DNA of 64,000 nt from Rhynchopus sp. YZ270_cl-10 (taxonomy: Eukaryota > Euglenozoa > Diplonemea > Diplonemida > Diplonemidae). The DNA lies in NCBI GenBank assembly GCA_964035575.1, contig OZ037879.1:868001-932000 (forward strand). Reading direction: 5' to 3'. The translations under genes and the position numbers were made by a program. The notes under the pieces are model-generated. The model saw nothing but the letters and a program-made list of their open reading frames with translations, made no database searches and was not told where the DNA came from. How positions within the stretch are numbered: the stretch's first letter is position 1; each line of letters starts with the position of its first letter. Of this stretch, positions 22,001-29,000 are shown piece by piece.

Positions 22001-22514
22001 TGGGCATCAAGTGCCTCTTTTTGGGGTTATTATGGGGGGGAGGGGGGTGTGGGTTGCTATGATAACAGTTCCTAGTGCTGTTACTGTTGTAGCCTCCACA
22101 TGTGTTGCTGTTGCCTCTGCTGCCGCCGCGATTGGCGCCGCTGCAGCTGTTGGTGATGGTGCTGTTGCCGCCGCTATTGCTGCTGCCACTGCTGCTGTTG
22201 CACCTGCTGCCGCCGCGACTGATGCTGCTGCTGGAGTTGCTGCTGCCGCTGCCGTTGATGCTGCGGTTGGTTCTGCAGCTGCTGTTGTTGATGCTGCTGC
22301 AGCTGCTGTAGTTGCTGCTGCCGCTGCCGTTGATGCTGCGGTTGGTTCTGCAGCTGCTGTTGTTGATGCTGCTGCAGCTGCTGCCGCCGCGAGTGATGCT
22401 GTTGCTGCTGTTGTTGATGCTGCTGCTGGTGCTGCAACTCACCCTACCCCCGTCTGCATCCAAGGCTCCACACAGGAGCACCACAGCCCATATCTGGGCT
22501 CTCCACCTGCCCAT
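16092..22514 (-). CDS. Non-LTR retrotransposon polyprotein: RT, restriction-like endonuclease, two OTU-like domains
   Basis: One unbroken ORF of 2,140 codons. Order: Ser/Asn-rich low-complexity start (about 15-250, from CTG-type repeats); one hydrophobic segment near 310-330; OTU-like protease 1 (about 395-523; GNCMYVSL with Cys near 402, His in EHYEQV); zinc-finger-like Cys/His clusters (about 571-645); reverse transcriptase (about 900-1110) with VDYENAF, GAQQGDPAGPLL and catalytic YLDD near 1067; a Cys/His knuckle (CRQCG...H...C, about 1396-1412); then a restriction-like endonuclease core (PADLFL...GRAIDVTVW, about 1458-1478). An OTU-like domain 2 follows (about 1675-1800; GDCAFDAV, GHYSPLV), then a Cys-rich finger (about 1845-1885) and an Asn/Asp tract. 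RT plus such an endonuclease after it is the layout of the R2/NeSL/CRE group of LINEs. The intact frame suggests recent insertion. The first ATG was used; the true start may lie downstream. Confidence 0.9.
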   Translation of the reverse strand: MGRWRAQIWAVVLLCGALDADGGRVSCSTSSSINNSSNSITRGGSSCSSINNSSCRTNRSINGSGSSNYSSCSSINNSSCRTNRSINGSGSSNSSSSISRGGSRCNSSSGSSNSGGNSTITNSCSGANRGGSRGNSNTCGGYNSNSTRNCYHSNPHPPPPHNNPKKRHLMPNHISSCNCDSSRNEPLGVLGGAPVSPRLRSEGEGGEGDGGSSSNHNEGNCSSNRSSNSNSSYRRGNSSGDPSWGGGGCGKGPRGWVSRAGTSAQPLILWRHSQGLVAMMDEILQWFPVTQTMLPSYEQVARWTTIVGAMWVYALVMAVMVSGLLFPPRRPRRYRRHWRRRSRRFFLIYKRSAERWQSRKQGTVRMEPGAMRGGADDGNVLGKAEVDALLERNGGKRIANDMQGNCMYVSLMGKMGSYLDVANERKELARSALTTEKKRGLRRHFDTEAEFSTWVAGVEGDAWGDLLTLHHIAMTWSLTILVVQPGACPMVVVNRERQSKKKTQKKKPREVRVISLIGEHYEQVQMDPAQASALANAAPIAELIPSRLAVSPIPGMTKDATSPLEGDSPLLYCPVPCCQGSRFHRDIPLSGPGLRAHIAGHLAEGDHIPHDTLRKFGLGQCGVCDGIRAAKNETCLQCSRLVQAVPRPSPTIRTPAQEVDDRDMPDWYEIAAAPIPTHDTVPKAIDRAAAVEFAKVLEDVAGCNDENSWKRLCMFAKLVLSRKRGGANISKKVVAQREAEVTEWSQGEIAAMWSAATRSLPGRGPGKERKEPTKEEREKACVTEVRNGRLAAGMSRLHKGGTAPVTIETTAKLRAKHPEEAPQVANTTAHVALEPLKPIDALKAIKSMSKGSSPGPFGLRGDHLKEWMVKHPDLNLLPLMTLVLDLLRRGQAPPEAAEFLAGATLVALKKGETDVRPISAGNTLRRVVSKIEVGSVRTQARDKLLPGRQVGVAVDGGLEAATMVVADYVKRNLGKNKVIVLVDYENAFNSIHRSTFLAATRKYLPTISPWIEWCYGRPTSLLHGDDLIQSQRGAQQGDPAGPLLFSLGIKELTEEVKAMPGIDASLWYLDDGTIMGPPEAVGRALKLVQERSLAMGLRVKLAKCEVIALGQQTPRDLAQAGLPVCAHGYPDDGACAACEGKAMKVQYGGFAFLGAPIGDDEFCESYMDKQVKEFAEQLRLLKDLKDVQVGLTLLRQCEGFARMVFYMRAIGHACTHQYLKEYDKEVDAALASLMGDTEGLLPEMARRQAALPCRAGGMGVRRIRDHWTAAAMGSRSGLHELCKVLDPEFQWDAEGWKETATEHNRHVAEADKVDPLVRPATPVRQRELSAGILEEQLRRLYLEGDAADRARMNSLSLPHAGAWLMAPPTWEHHIPPEQFQAVCRIRMHLPLFADGVQCRQCGQAMDARGDHIFACKMGGHRILRHNAVRDFVYSVANEAGLGPTLEPQHLVLGNKKPADLFLSTGVGESRGRAIDVTVWTPTCKSMVQGAAVAKGYTATKAEAAKRGKHQAACIAARITFTPFALETTGGFGPAASTIWTQMLRFAADRKLGSKQEMSRRWAWGMGTTLQRMIGKSAMDRGCLRGDTAGALRERIEVDVAPLPGEDEHFRLPPDHLPPIDYAPDDGLFDIDVSALNPEEPAEHPDPPPCPNPADGSATRPQTFHEELWNTLGMTVPTVTVPFTVGDCAFDAVRWLLREWRDISSGDLRKLAVTRVKQDRDLANSAEPTFGSWVRWMSVEGSPDTRSWADVTALAGLSRALQIVVAVVRADSKTTFLRPAAAPRGAIALLHEGPVGAGHYSPLVVGAVARGMMMKMEPQIPPVEMQCMNTGTLSYMGDRQDRDGEMVTCEGCAAVFEDSIAHWFCSACPLKWCTNEACAGEGAKCAARRRRATTTPSTSTTSQGGSFYNNSNPAPPLAEVEIKEEELDEAFESSRMEMERRSNSNSNSNNNNNSNNNNDTNNDTNTDNNDDDVADTNHDTNMTENAAPTMTAMRTSFQQQKPSAILCELKEGSAKKGAWKEASARKRREQAEQRVAEKRAEKAAAKRRAPTAHPAGSDAPVEVASCARYGETVPASVDEWRRHFYPERGQKQGSTPLSPERALQDLQEWWEERQVSGDGRREKRETERFRNAKELLRRMAA
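22085..22440. repeat. Trinucleotide-rich low-complexity tract (CTG/GCT type)
   Basis: Dense GCTGCTGTTG-type triplet repeats, including a duplicated block of about 84 bp (about 22235-22300 and 22320-22385). It encodes the Ser/Asn/Gly-rich start of the retrotransposon ORF on the - strand; other frames read poly-Ala, poly-Leu or poly-Gln. This casts doubt on where translation begins. Confidence 0.8.
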
Positions 22515-22861
22515 CTTTCACCAACAGGAAAATAAAAACAAAAAGGACAAGAAAAACAAAAAGAAAACACGTCTCTACCTGCACTTCGCCAGAGAGGAAC
22601 TACTCAACGGCCTTCTCTCTGCCCAGGACACGCCACTAGGAGGCGACAGGTAGGACCCACACAAGGGGGAGAAACAAGTGGGAAAGGGGAGAAGCAAAGG
22701 ACAAAACGGGTAGTGTGTAGCAAAACGTGTGTGCCCCCTTTTTTTTTTTTGTTGTACGTTTTCAACCCCCTTCCCTATTCCCCCACCTTATCCTTTCATT
22801 CTTTCTTTTCCTTCATCTAAAATTCATCAGAACGCCCTTTTTTTTTTTTCTTTTCAAAAAA
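22515..22861. other. Spacer between the retrotransposon and the PP2C gene
   Basis: Holds the 5' untranslated part of the - strand retrotransposon (end not determined) and, from about 22735, a pyrimidine-rich leader running into the PP2C start. No other gene is visible. Confidence 0.5.
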
Positions 22862-23701
22862 ATGGTGTACGTCAAAAGCAGCTCTGCTTATCATTCTAGC
22901 CATAAGGATGAAGACCGTTGTTTTATTCGTGAGGATGAGGACTGGGCGGTGTACGCAGTGCTGGACGGACATGGAGGGAAGCAGGCTGTGAACAAGATTC
23001 ATTATAGCATTTCACTGATGTACCTAGAGGTGCTCCGACAGTGCGATAGCAGCACCTTGACTGAGTCTCCGGAGGATTTCCGCGATGAGCTGGCTGTGAT
23101 GTTGGAGCGTGAGTACGCCTTTCTGGACCGCCACCTGGAGGACCACACACAGGACTTCTCTGGGGCCTGCATCACCTCTGTGCTTCTCAGCGTCCGCCAC
23201 CCCATCTGCTTTGTCAGCCATCTTGGAGACTGTCGTGCCGTTCTTCTCCAAAACGGCGAAGTCACCGCCATCACCGCCGACCACCAACTCTCCAACCCCG
23301 CAGAACAACTCCGCGTCGCACGCACCGGAGCAAAAACACAATACGGCAGAGTCTGTGGCCTAGAACCTACCCGTACCTTAGGTGATCACGATGTAAAGCG
23401 TGGTGCTCCCAATGCTGTTTCATGTGTCCCTGAATTGCATATGGTGCATCTTGCGTCTAGTAAACCACCCGGAAAAGGAAAGAAAGGGAAGGAAAGCAAA
23501 GACCCGCTTGTCTTGGTCCTTGCAACCGACGGTGTCTGGTGTGCCCTCAGTGATAGCAAAGCGATGTCGACAGCGGCGATGCACCTTTCAAAAAAACCCA
23601 TGCCCAACGTGAAGGGCGCAGCCTCAGCAGTCACAAAGCTGGCGGTGACAAAGGGGTCTACTGACGATGTCACCACTATAGTCATCTACATGGAGGTTTG
23701 A
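22862..23701 (+). CDS. PP2C-family Ser/Thr protein phosphatase
   Basis: Intronless, 279 residues, close to a bare PPM/PP2C catalytic domain. PP2C enzymes are Mn/Mg-dependent phosphatases that remove phosphate from Ser/Thr. Visible family blocks in order: DEDR (16-19), VLDGHGG (33-39, metal-binding Asp35), SGACITSVLL (about residue 100), SHLGDCRAVLL (about 120), DHQLSNPAE (about 141), GLEPTRTLGD (about 165), LVLATDGVW (about 215) and STDDVTTIVIYM at the C-terminus (metal-binding Asp pair). The ATG at 22862 is preceded by a T/A-rich leader and starts directly in the fold; the frame is open further upstream but without family sequence. There is no signal peptide or membrane segment, so it is probably cytosolic or nuclear. 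A Lys/Gly-rich insert (GKGKKGKESK) interrupts the fold near residue 205. Substrate unknown. Confidence 0.9.
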   Translation: MVYVKSSSAYHSSHKDEDRCFIREDEDWAVYAVLDGHGGKQAVNKIHYSISLMYLEVLRQCDSSTLTESPEDFRDELAVMLEREYAFLDRHLEDHTQDFSGACITSVLLSVRHPICFVSHLGDCRAVLLQNGEVTAITADHQLSNPAEQLRVARTGAKTQYGRVCGLEPTRTLGDHDVKRGAPNAVSCVPELHMVHLASSKPPGKGKKGKESKDPLVLVLATDGVWCALSDSKAMSTAAMHLSKKPMPNVKGAASAVTKLAVTKGSTDDVTTIVIYMEV

Positions 23702-23730
23702 GGGACTTCCTTTTTCTCATTTACGTACCA

Positions 23731-23818
23731 GATCAGAGGGGTCTTGCCCCCGAACGTTTATGTTTATTTTATTTTATTTTGAAAAATAAACGCAGAGGCG
23801 GGAAAACCCCGTCTCTCG
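23731..23818 (+). other. Long imperfect stem-loop just after the PP2C stop codon
   Basis: AGAGGGGTCTTGCCCCCG and GTTTATTTT on the left pair imperfectly with AAAATAAAC and GCGGGAAAACCCCGTCTCT on the right. It begins about 30 nt after the stop, so it could be a 3' UTR structure or a small foldback element. AATAAA occurs in the right arm. Confidence 0.5.
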
Positions 23819-23901
23819 TATTTTTCTAAGGGTTCTAAGGGGGTGGGGTGGGGGGGTGAAACATCATATCATAATATCCCATCGTTTCTTTTTAAAAAAA
23901 A

Positions 23902-23946
23902 GGTGACTAAGGCAACGGAGAGGCTAGAGGGTTCATCTTATAAACC
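23902..23946 (+). ncRNA. R1 hairpin copy
   Basis: AGGTGACTAAGG, GAGAGGCTAGAGG, then TTCATCTTATAAAC. Diverged in the stem, but head, loop and tail are kept. 200 bp after the PP2C stop. Confidence 0.45.
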
Positions 23947-24593
23947 TTTTCTTCACTTCCTCTCTTTTCGCTTCGGGTGGTACGTATCCTGCACCTCACG
24001 GGTGTACGGTATCATTCCACCCCCATTATTTTTTTCTCGTGAGAATGATGTCCATTTGGGCATCCATATTTCATTTTTTTTTGAGGCTGCAGTATCGCTG
24101 TATGTGATACAGGTTGTCTGGGGAGGTGCGGAACACCAGCAGGGTAAGGGGAAACAGTGTGTGTCAACCATGTATCCTGTTGTGGTCTTGATCTCTGCGA
24201 AGAAGGAGGTGGTGCACCGCAGCTGTCTGTTTTTCTTTGCGCAGGAGAGAGGGGGGTGTGTGAGGCATTCCGTGTGTGGGGGAAAATATAGGTTTTCCTA
24301 AGAGGAGTACGTGTGTGGCGTTTATTCTATCTGTTCTTGGTCTCGCTTTGTGTACGCGGGCTCTATGATGTGTCCTTTTTTTGTCATATCAGTGGTCAAT
24401 ATGTGTCCAATTAGGATGTATGTTTTCAAAGTTTTCTTCACCTCGTTTTTTTTCTCTTTGTACCGGGCAACACAAAAAGACGCCATGTTCTTTTAACTGT
24501 TGACCATTTTTTGTTTTAAAAACAAACACATACTTACCAAAGTGGAGCATGTACCAAATGTTTTCATAATATAATCTGACTTCAAGTAATTCG

Positions 24594-24645
24594 GTGCGCA
24601 CCTTCTGTCGATTCTATTTCCTCTTGCCAATGCTTGGTACACATT
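24594..24645 (-). repeat. Dispersed repeat R11, copy 3 (inverted)
   Basis: Reverse complement of the 6494-6545 copy: CGCACCTTCTGTCGATTC, then ATTTCCTCTTGCCAATGCTT. It is the best-matching pair of the three. Confidence 0.6.
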
Positions 24646-24735
24646 AAAAATACCATCATTTTGTTTTTAAGATGTACGGCGCCCGAGGCCCGTTCATTTT
24701 TTTTTTTGTTGTCTTTTTATCTTTTCAGACTATTT

Positions 24736-24770
24736 AGTGACTAAGTATGGCTTAGAATCATCTTACAAAC
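24736..24770 (+). ncRNA. R1 hairpin copy
   Basis: AGTGA, CTAAG, TATGG, CTTAG, AA, TCATC, then TTACAAAC. The 5-bp inner stem and the outer stem are intact. Confidence 0.5.
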
Positions 24771-24956
24771 TTTTCACTTTTATTTGGGAGGTGTGCACGC
24801 TTCATGCGACACATTTCGTTCTTTTTTGGGAGTTTTTCTTTTCATTTTTTTTCCTATTCTTTATTCTTTATTCTTTATTCGAGCCGAAGGACCGGGTCTT
24901 ACTATCAACGTGTTATCAGTGTGCCCTGCGTCCGCCGATGTCGTACGTCTCTCACG

Positions 24957-25034
24957 CCAGAGGTGAAATTCTTAGGTCACGGGAAGACGAACTTCTGCAA
25001 AAGATGAAAATATTCTCAAGAATGGCTTCATTAT
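24957..25034 (+). rRNA. Small-subunit (18S) rRNA-derived fragment, not a full gene
   Basis: The run AGAGGTGAAATTCTTAG at 24959 is the near-universal '900-region' of eukaryotic 18S rRNA. The agreement continues in order with GAAGACGAACT, then TGCAAAAG, then CTCAAGAATG and TTCATTA, as in the 18S stretch that normally reads GCGAAAG, CAAGrATG, TTCATTAA. About 75 bp is recognisable; the sequences on either side do not continue the rRNA, and an extra few bases lie between two blocks. It is therefore a captured scrap. TTCTTAG and AAGACGAACT are also what I recall from kinetoplastid-type 18S, a weak hint at the host lineage. Confidence 0.65.
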
Positions 25035-25062
25035 GTACGGTGAGGCGTTTGCACTGTCAAAC
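25031..25062 (+). repeat. R7 repeat copy abutting the 18S fragment
   Basis: TACGGTGAGGCGTTTGCACT, then CAAACTTCTCTT. The other half of R7 (GTGCCCTGCGTCCGCCG) lies at 24920-24937, so the 18S scrap sits between the two R7 halves as if inserted there. Confidence 0.5.
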
Positions 25063-25335
25063 TTCTCTTACAATGTGGAGCGACGGACACTAGGAAGTAG
25101 ACTAGACAAATATTCTCAAATCTGCAAATTTTGTGGGTGTGCCAATTATAGAGCCTCAAAGTGGCAGCTTGAGAATACATTAGTGCAAACCTTGGAAACA
25201 TTGTTGTTTCATTTATCCTTTTAAATGGAGGTGTGTGTTGCAGTAAGGCTTTTTCATCCTTTCATTTTTCTTTTTTGTAAGAGGACGCGTCTGTTGGACA
25301 ACCCCGTCCTTTCAAAAGAAAAACACAGTGGAGAC

Positions 25336-25414
25336 AGTGGAGATTGCACAAACTGTGGCAACACAACCGAGGCAACTACACTACTCTAACAAATTTATCA
25401 AAAAAAAAAAAAAA
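25336..25414 (+). repeat. Poly-A-tailed repeat R2, copy 1
   Basis: AGTGGAGATTGCACAAACTG, GGCAACACAACCGAGGC, then CTACACTACT, AACAAATTTATC and a 16-nt A-run. Copies: 49787 (inverted), 51275, 58070, 63086. Looks like a very short SINE or retroposed RNA. Confidence 0.7.
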
Positions 25415-25931
25415 AAGCATTATCTTAATCATTTTTCTTGCAAAGCTTCCTCCGGTTCCTTCAAAGCTCAGTCCTAACTCTATCTTTTTCAAAAAAATAA
25501 GGTTTGTATTTTGTTACGTTATGTTCAATGTTTTTTTTTTGGGGGGTGACTCAGCAAAGGAGAGGCAGGTACGAACTTTTTCTCTTTGTATTTTCCAAGC
25601 CTTTCTTCACTTCAAAATTTATTTGGATGCTTTGACGTGCATGCATCTTTCACTTTTATCTATTTTTCTTCTCTCTTGAGAAGAAGTCCACCAAATAGTG
25701 TAGAACTGAAACTGACTTTCTGCACGAATCTGCTTTTTCCCAATTTTCTCAAGCAAATATTCCTGTCTACTCTACCACAAACAAAAGGTGGCTGCATTGT
25801 CCCTCGATAAATACCTTCTATCGCTTTGAAGCTCGTGTGATAGGCCCCCTGAGGTTTTCAAAGCAAATAAAAGGGGAGTGGATAGACCTAGGATCCACCC
25901 TAACAATTTCTTCTATTATTCATGATTTTGT

Positions 25932-25976
25932 AGGTACACTGTCAGGAGAGGGCTTTGTATTTCACTTTTTTTTTCT
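25932..25976 (+). repeat. R6 repeat, 3' end only
   Basis: GGTACACTGTCAGGAGAGGG, CTTTGTATTTCAC and a T-run. This is the end of the 130-bp R6 unit seen whole at 42308 and 58431. Confidence 0.5.
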
Positions 25977-26883
25977 GATCGTACGCGAGCAGTATATATC
26001 TTCCTATTCTGTCGTTACGTCGAGCGACGTCTTTTTCATCTTTTGCAGATGAATCTGACAACCAGAAACAGTGCATGAACACGAAAAAATTGTCATCGTG
26101 GCAATTTGTGATAGCTCTGCTCCCCTTTTTTTGTTATCCACCAAACCCTTTTATGCACGCTTTAACCCCACCTTCCCAGCTCCTTTTTTTTTTCATCACC
26201 TTTTCATGAAACCAGTGAAGACTGTATGCACAGCTACACAACGGATTATCAAAGAGAAATCATAGATCAAAGTATCCCCGATCAATCTAATCACAAGAAG
26301 TCACAAGAGCTTCTTTATTTATCCCCCCCCCCCCATTTTGTCACTCCTACCCCCTTTTCCCGAGGCTCTCGCCAACCCCTTTTGGCCAAAACAGGGGTGA
26401 TTTGGTCCCGAGCTTTCCCCCCCGTAAAAGCGGTCGCTGTGCGCGACTCCCTGCAAGAAGGTAAGACTCTTTCTCCCCTCTGATGCATACAATCGTGAAA
26501 GTCGGGTGCGGAAGGGTGAAACCACAAGCCGTAGTGGGTGTCAGCCTTCGTATCAGTAACCTCAGTACATTTATCAAATAAACAGCGGTAATGGTACCCA
26601 AAGGTTCCTGTCGAAGCGATGGTGCACGAGTGTGGGGTGATCCAGGCTCCGGATCATCCCCCGTTTTTAAAAAATTTTTTTGGGTGATTTGGACCCCCGA
26701 TCAACCCCCCCCGCGAGAGACCATGGCTTTTCCTCCTCAAAGCTCCCCCTCGTTCCTTCGTTTCTGACTACATGATGCATTCCGACCATGGGAGGAACGT
26801 ATCTTATAAGTGAGTTAGGAATGGTGTTCATCAACAAGAAACACACACACAGCCTTCACCAAACGTGTGTTAAACCCCCCCCC

Positions 26884-28090
26884 CCCCTGTAGGGGGTACG
26901 ACTCCAGCCATTTTTTGCGCACGGAAAATTCATTTGGCATTATCTGGTCATCTCCAAGGCAACTGCGGGTGAAAAACACCCTCAGAGTGGGTCACAGGGG
27001 GCCTGTGGGTCGAAAAACGACCCAGAAGCCACCCCAGAATACAAAAAAATGGAAAAAAATAGTGAAAAAACGGCTTTTTTCACGTTTTGGCCACTTTGGG
27101 CAAAATAGCGATTTTTCGAGAAAAAAATCAAAAACCGGGATATTTTTTGACATCACAAAGCCTCCTTTGGCACAAATATACCCCAAAAGTGGCCTGTGAG
27201 TCCATTCCAACCTGTTTTGGACATATTTGACACTTTTGGAAGTGTTTTTTTGGTGTTTTTAGGTCAAAAAAATGCCCAAGACGTCCCCAAGACATCCCCA
27301 AGACACTTTGCACACCCCCTGTTACGGTCATATTTTTTTCGTTTTTTTGCCTGAAACCCCCAAAATACCCCTCCCGGACCCCACATAGTCCCGAATATCC
27401 ATCACACACCCACTCAGAGTGAGTAGAAGCACCCCAAAAAAAATATTTTTTAAAGCCCTTCAACTTCAACATGGATGCTGCCGAAACTGAAGCACAATTT
27501 TAGGGCTTTAAAAAATATTTTTTTTGGGGTGCTTCTACTCACTCTGAGTGGGTGTGTGATGGATATTCGGGACTATGTGGGGTCCGGGAGGGGTATTTTG
27601 GGGGTTTCAGGCAAAAAAACGAAAAAAATATGACCGTAACAGGGGGTGTGCAAAGTGTCTTGGGGATGTCTTGGGGACGTCTTGGGCATTTTTTTGACCT
27701 AAAAACACCAAAAAAACACTTCCAAAAGTGTCAAATATGTCCAAAACAGGTTGGAATGGACTCACAGGCCACTTTTGGGGTATATTTGTGCCAAAGGAGG
27801 CTTTGTGATGTCAAAAAATATCCCGGTTTTTGATTTTTTTCTCGAAAAATCGCTATTTTGCCCAAAGTGGCCAAAACGTGAAAAAAGCCGTTTTTTCACT
27901 ATTTTTTTCCATTTTTTTGTATTCTGGGGTGGCTTCTGGGTCGTTTTTCGACCCACAGGCCCCCTGTGACCCACTCTGAGGGTGTTTTTCACCCGCAGTT
28001 GCCTTGGAGATGGCCAGATAATGCCAAATGAATTTTCCGTGCGTTTGTTCCCAGCCAAAATGGCTGGAGTCGTATCCCCTACCCCCCCCC
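26884..28090. repeat. Large palindrome: two 0.58-kb inverted arms around a 40-bp centre
   Basis: Left arm 26884-27461, right arm 27502-28090, spacer 27462-27501. The inner 500+ bp look identical; the outer part differs by a few bases and a short insertion in the right arm. Each arm carries the same open frame of about 93 codons (beginning MCDGYSGLCG), which resembles nothing I know. Both outer ends start in a C/G run and GTACGACTCCAGCC or close to it. A single DNA strand could fold into one long hairpin. Foldback transposon and fixed hairpin intermediate are both possible. Confidence 0.93.
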
Positions 28091-28657
28091 CTGCATAATA
28101 TTAAATAACTTTTATTTATTATTATGTTTTTATTTATTATTATGAAAGTTATTTATTATTATGAGAAAATGGCCAGTTATTTAATATTATGCGCTATTTA
28201 TTAGTATGAGATTTCGTGTACAAACAGCCGTGGGGGGTATCGAGTACGTGCACGTGTACGTTCCCCCTGTGCTCGGTGACGAGGTGAAGAAGAAGGGCAA
28301 GGAGTTAATCGCCGAGCTGCGAGAGACAGCGAGGTAGCAGGCAATGGAAGCACTCGCGAAGATGGGCAAGAAGGAAATGGCGAAGAAGGCCGCACTAAAA
28401 AAGAATCTGAATCACTTCGTTTTTCGAACCTGCCTCCTCCGCACCCCCTTTTTTTTGGATCTCCATCCTCACCTGGCCTACTTATCCACCCTGTTACTAG
28501 GGGACACACCGTACAGCCGCCGCCGCCGCCAAAAAAAAAATCCTATTTATTATTATGATTTATTTATTATTATGAAAGTTATTTAATATTATGAGAGTTA
28601 TTTATTATTATGCGCTATTTATTATTATGGCTATTTAATATTATACAGGGGGGGGGG
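28082..28657. mobile_element. AT-rich inverted-repeat element with iterated TTATTATTATG motifs
   Basis: The ends are inverted: a C-run then CTGCATAATATTAAATAAC at the left, and GCTATTTAATATTATACAG then a G-run at the right. Inside each end is a cluster of about six direct copies of TATTTATTATTATG or TATTTAATATTATG (28100-28208 and 28543-28645). Between them is a GC-richer core of about 330 bp with a small ORF. Its left C-run coincides with the right end of the palindrome, so the two may be one composite element. Confidence 0.65.
28206..28337 (+). CDS. Small ORF (43 codons) in the core of the AT-rich element
   Basis: ATG at 28206 to TAG at 28335, encoding MRFRVQTAVGGIEYVHVYVP and then a Lys/Glu-rich helix. 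The same frame stays open for another 80 codons after the stop, with Lys/Ala-rich sequence (KKEMAKKAALKKN). The GC content is higher than the surrounding repeats. This may be the relic or short form of an element protein; no family was recognised, and it may be chance. Confidence 0.25.
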   Translation: MRFRVQTAVGGIEYVHVYVPPVLGDEVKKKGKELIAELRETAR

Positions 28658-29000
28658 TTTACTTATTTTTTTTTAAAAGGCCTTTCTTCACACAATCACC
28701 ACGGGCAAACAGCGCCCAAAGCCTTATCTCTCCCCTTTTTTTCTTCTCTCTTTTTTAGAACCTCCCCCCTCGTGTATCCTTTCCACTCCCACCCCCACGC
28801 TGTTTTATCTCAGTTCTCCTCTCTCTCTCCCCTTCACTCTTTTTAGTACCTCCTATAGCATTTTACCCTACCCATATGACCAAGGATGCCTCCCCCCCTT
28901 TATACCCCCACACACTAGAACACATTGTTTGGAGTATTTGCAGGGATTGACGCAAAAAAATAGTTTTTTTTTTTAAACACAATCTCTACCTATTCTGTTG

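Larger units (their letters stand above)
23702..29000. other. Gene-poor spacer between PP2C and the zinc-finger gene
   Basis: No host gene is supportable. The listed items are a stem-loop, R1 hairpins, R11, an 18S rRNA scrap, R7, R2, an R6 end, the big palindrome and an AT-rich inverted-repeat element. Unlisted parts (about 25415-25930 and 25980-26880) are T-rich with short open frames of no recognisable character. 28660-29000 is a pyrimidine-rich leader to the next gene. Confidence 0.6.

Noticed and set aside
22174-22437. Poly-Gln/His or poly-Leu proteins in the triplet-repeat tract
   Set aside because: These are alternative frames of a CTG/GCT-type repeat at the start of the retrotransposon ORF.
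24957-25034. Functional 18S rRNA gene
   Set aside because: Only about 75 of roughly 1,800+ bases match, with an internal size change; neighbouring sequence is not rRNA.
27552-27833. 93-codon frame repeated in both arms of the palindrome as a real gene
   Set aside because: Present twice only because the arms are identical; composition and lack of any similarity to known proteins give no support beyond openness.
28100-28645. Geminivirus-type origin motif (TAATATTAC) in the AT-rich element
   Set aside because: Only TAATATTAT or TAATATTAA occur, embedded in repeated AT-rich motifs, and there is no replication-initiator gene. The likeness is superficial.
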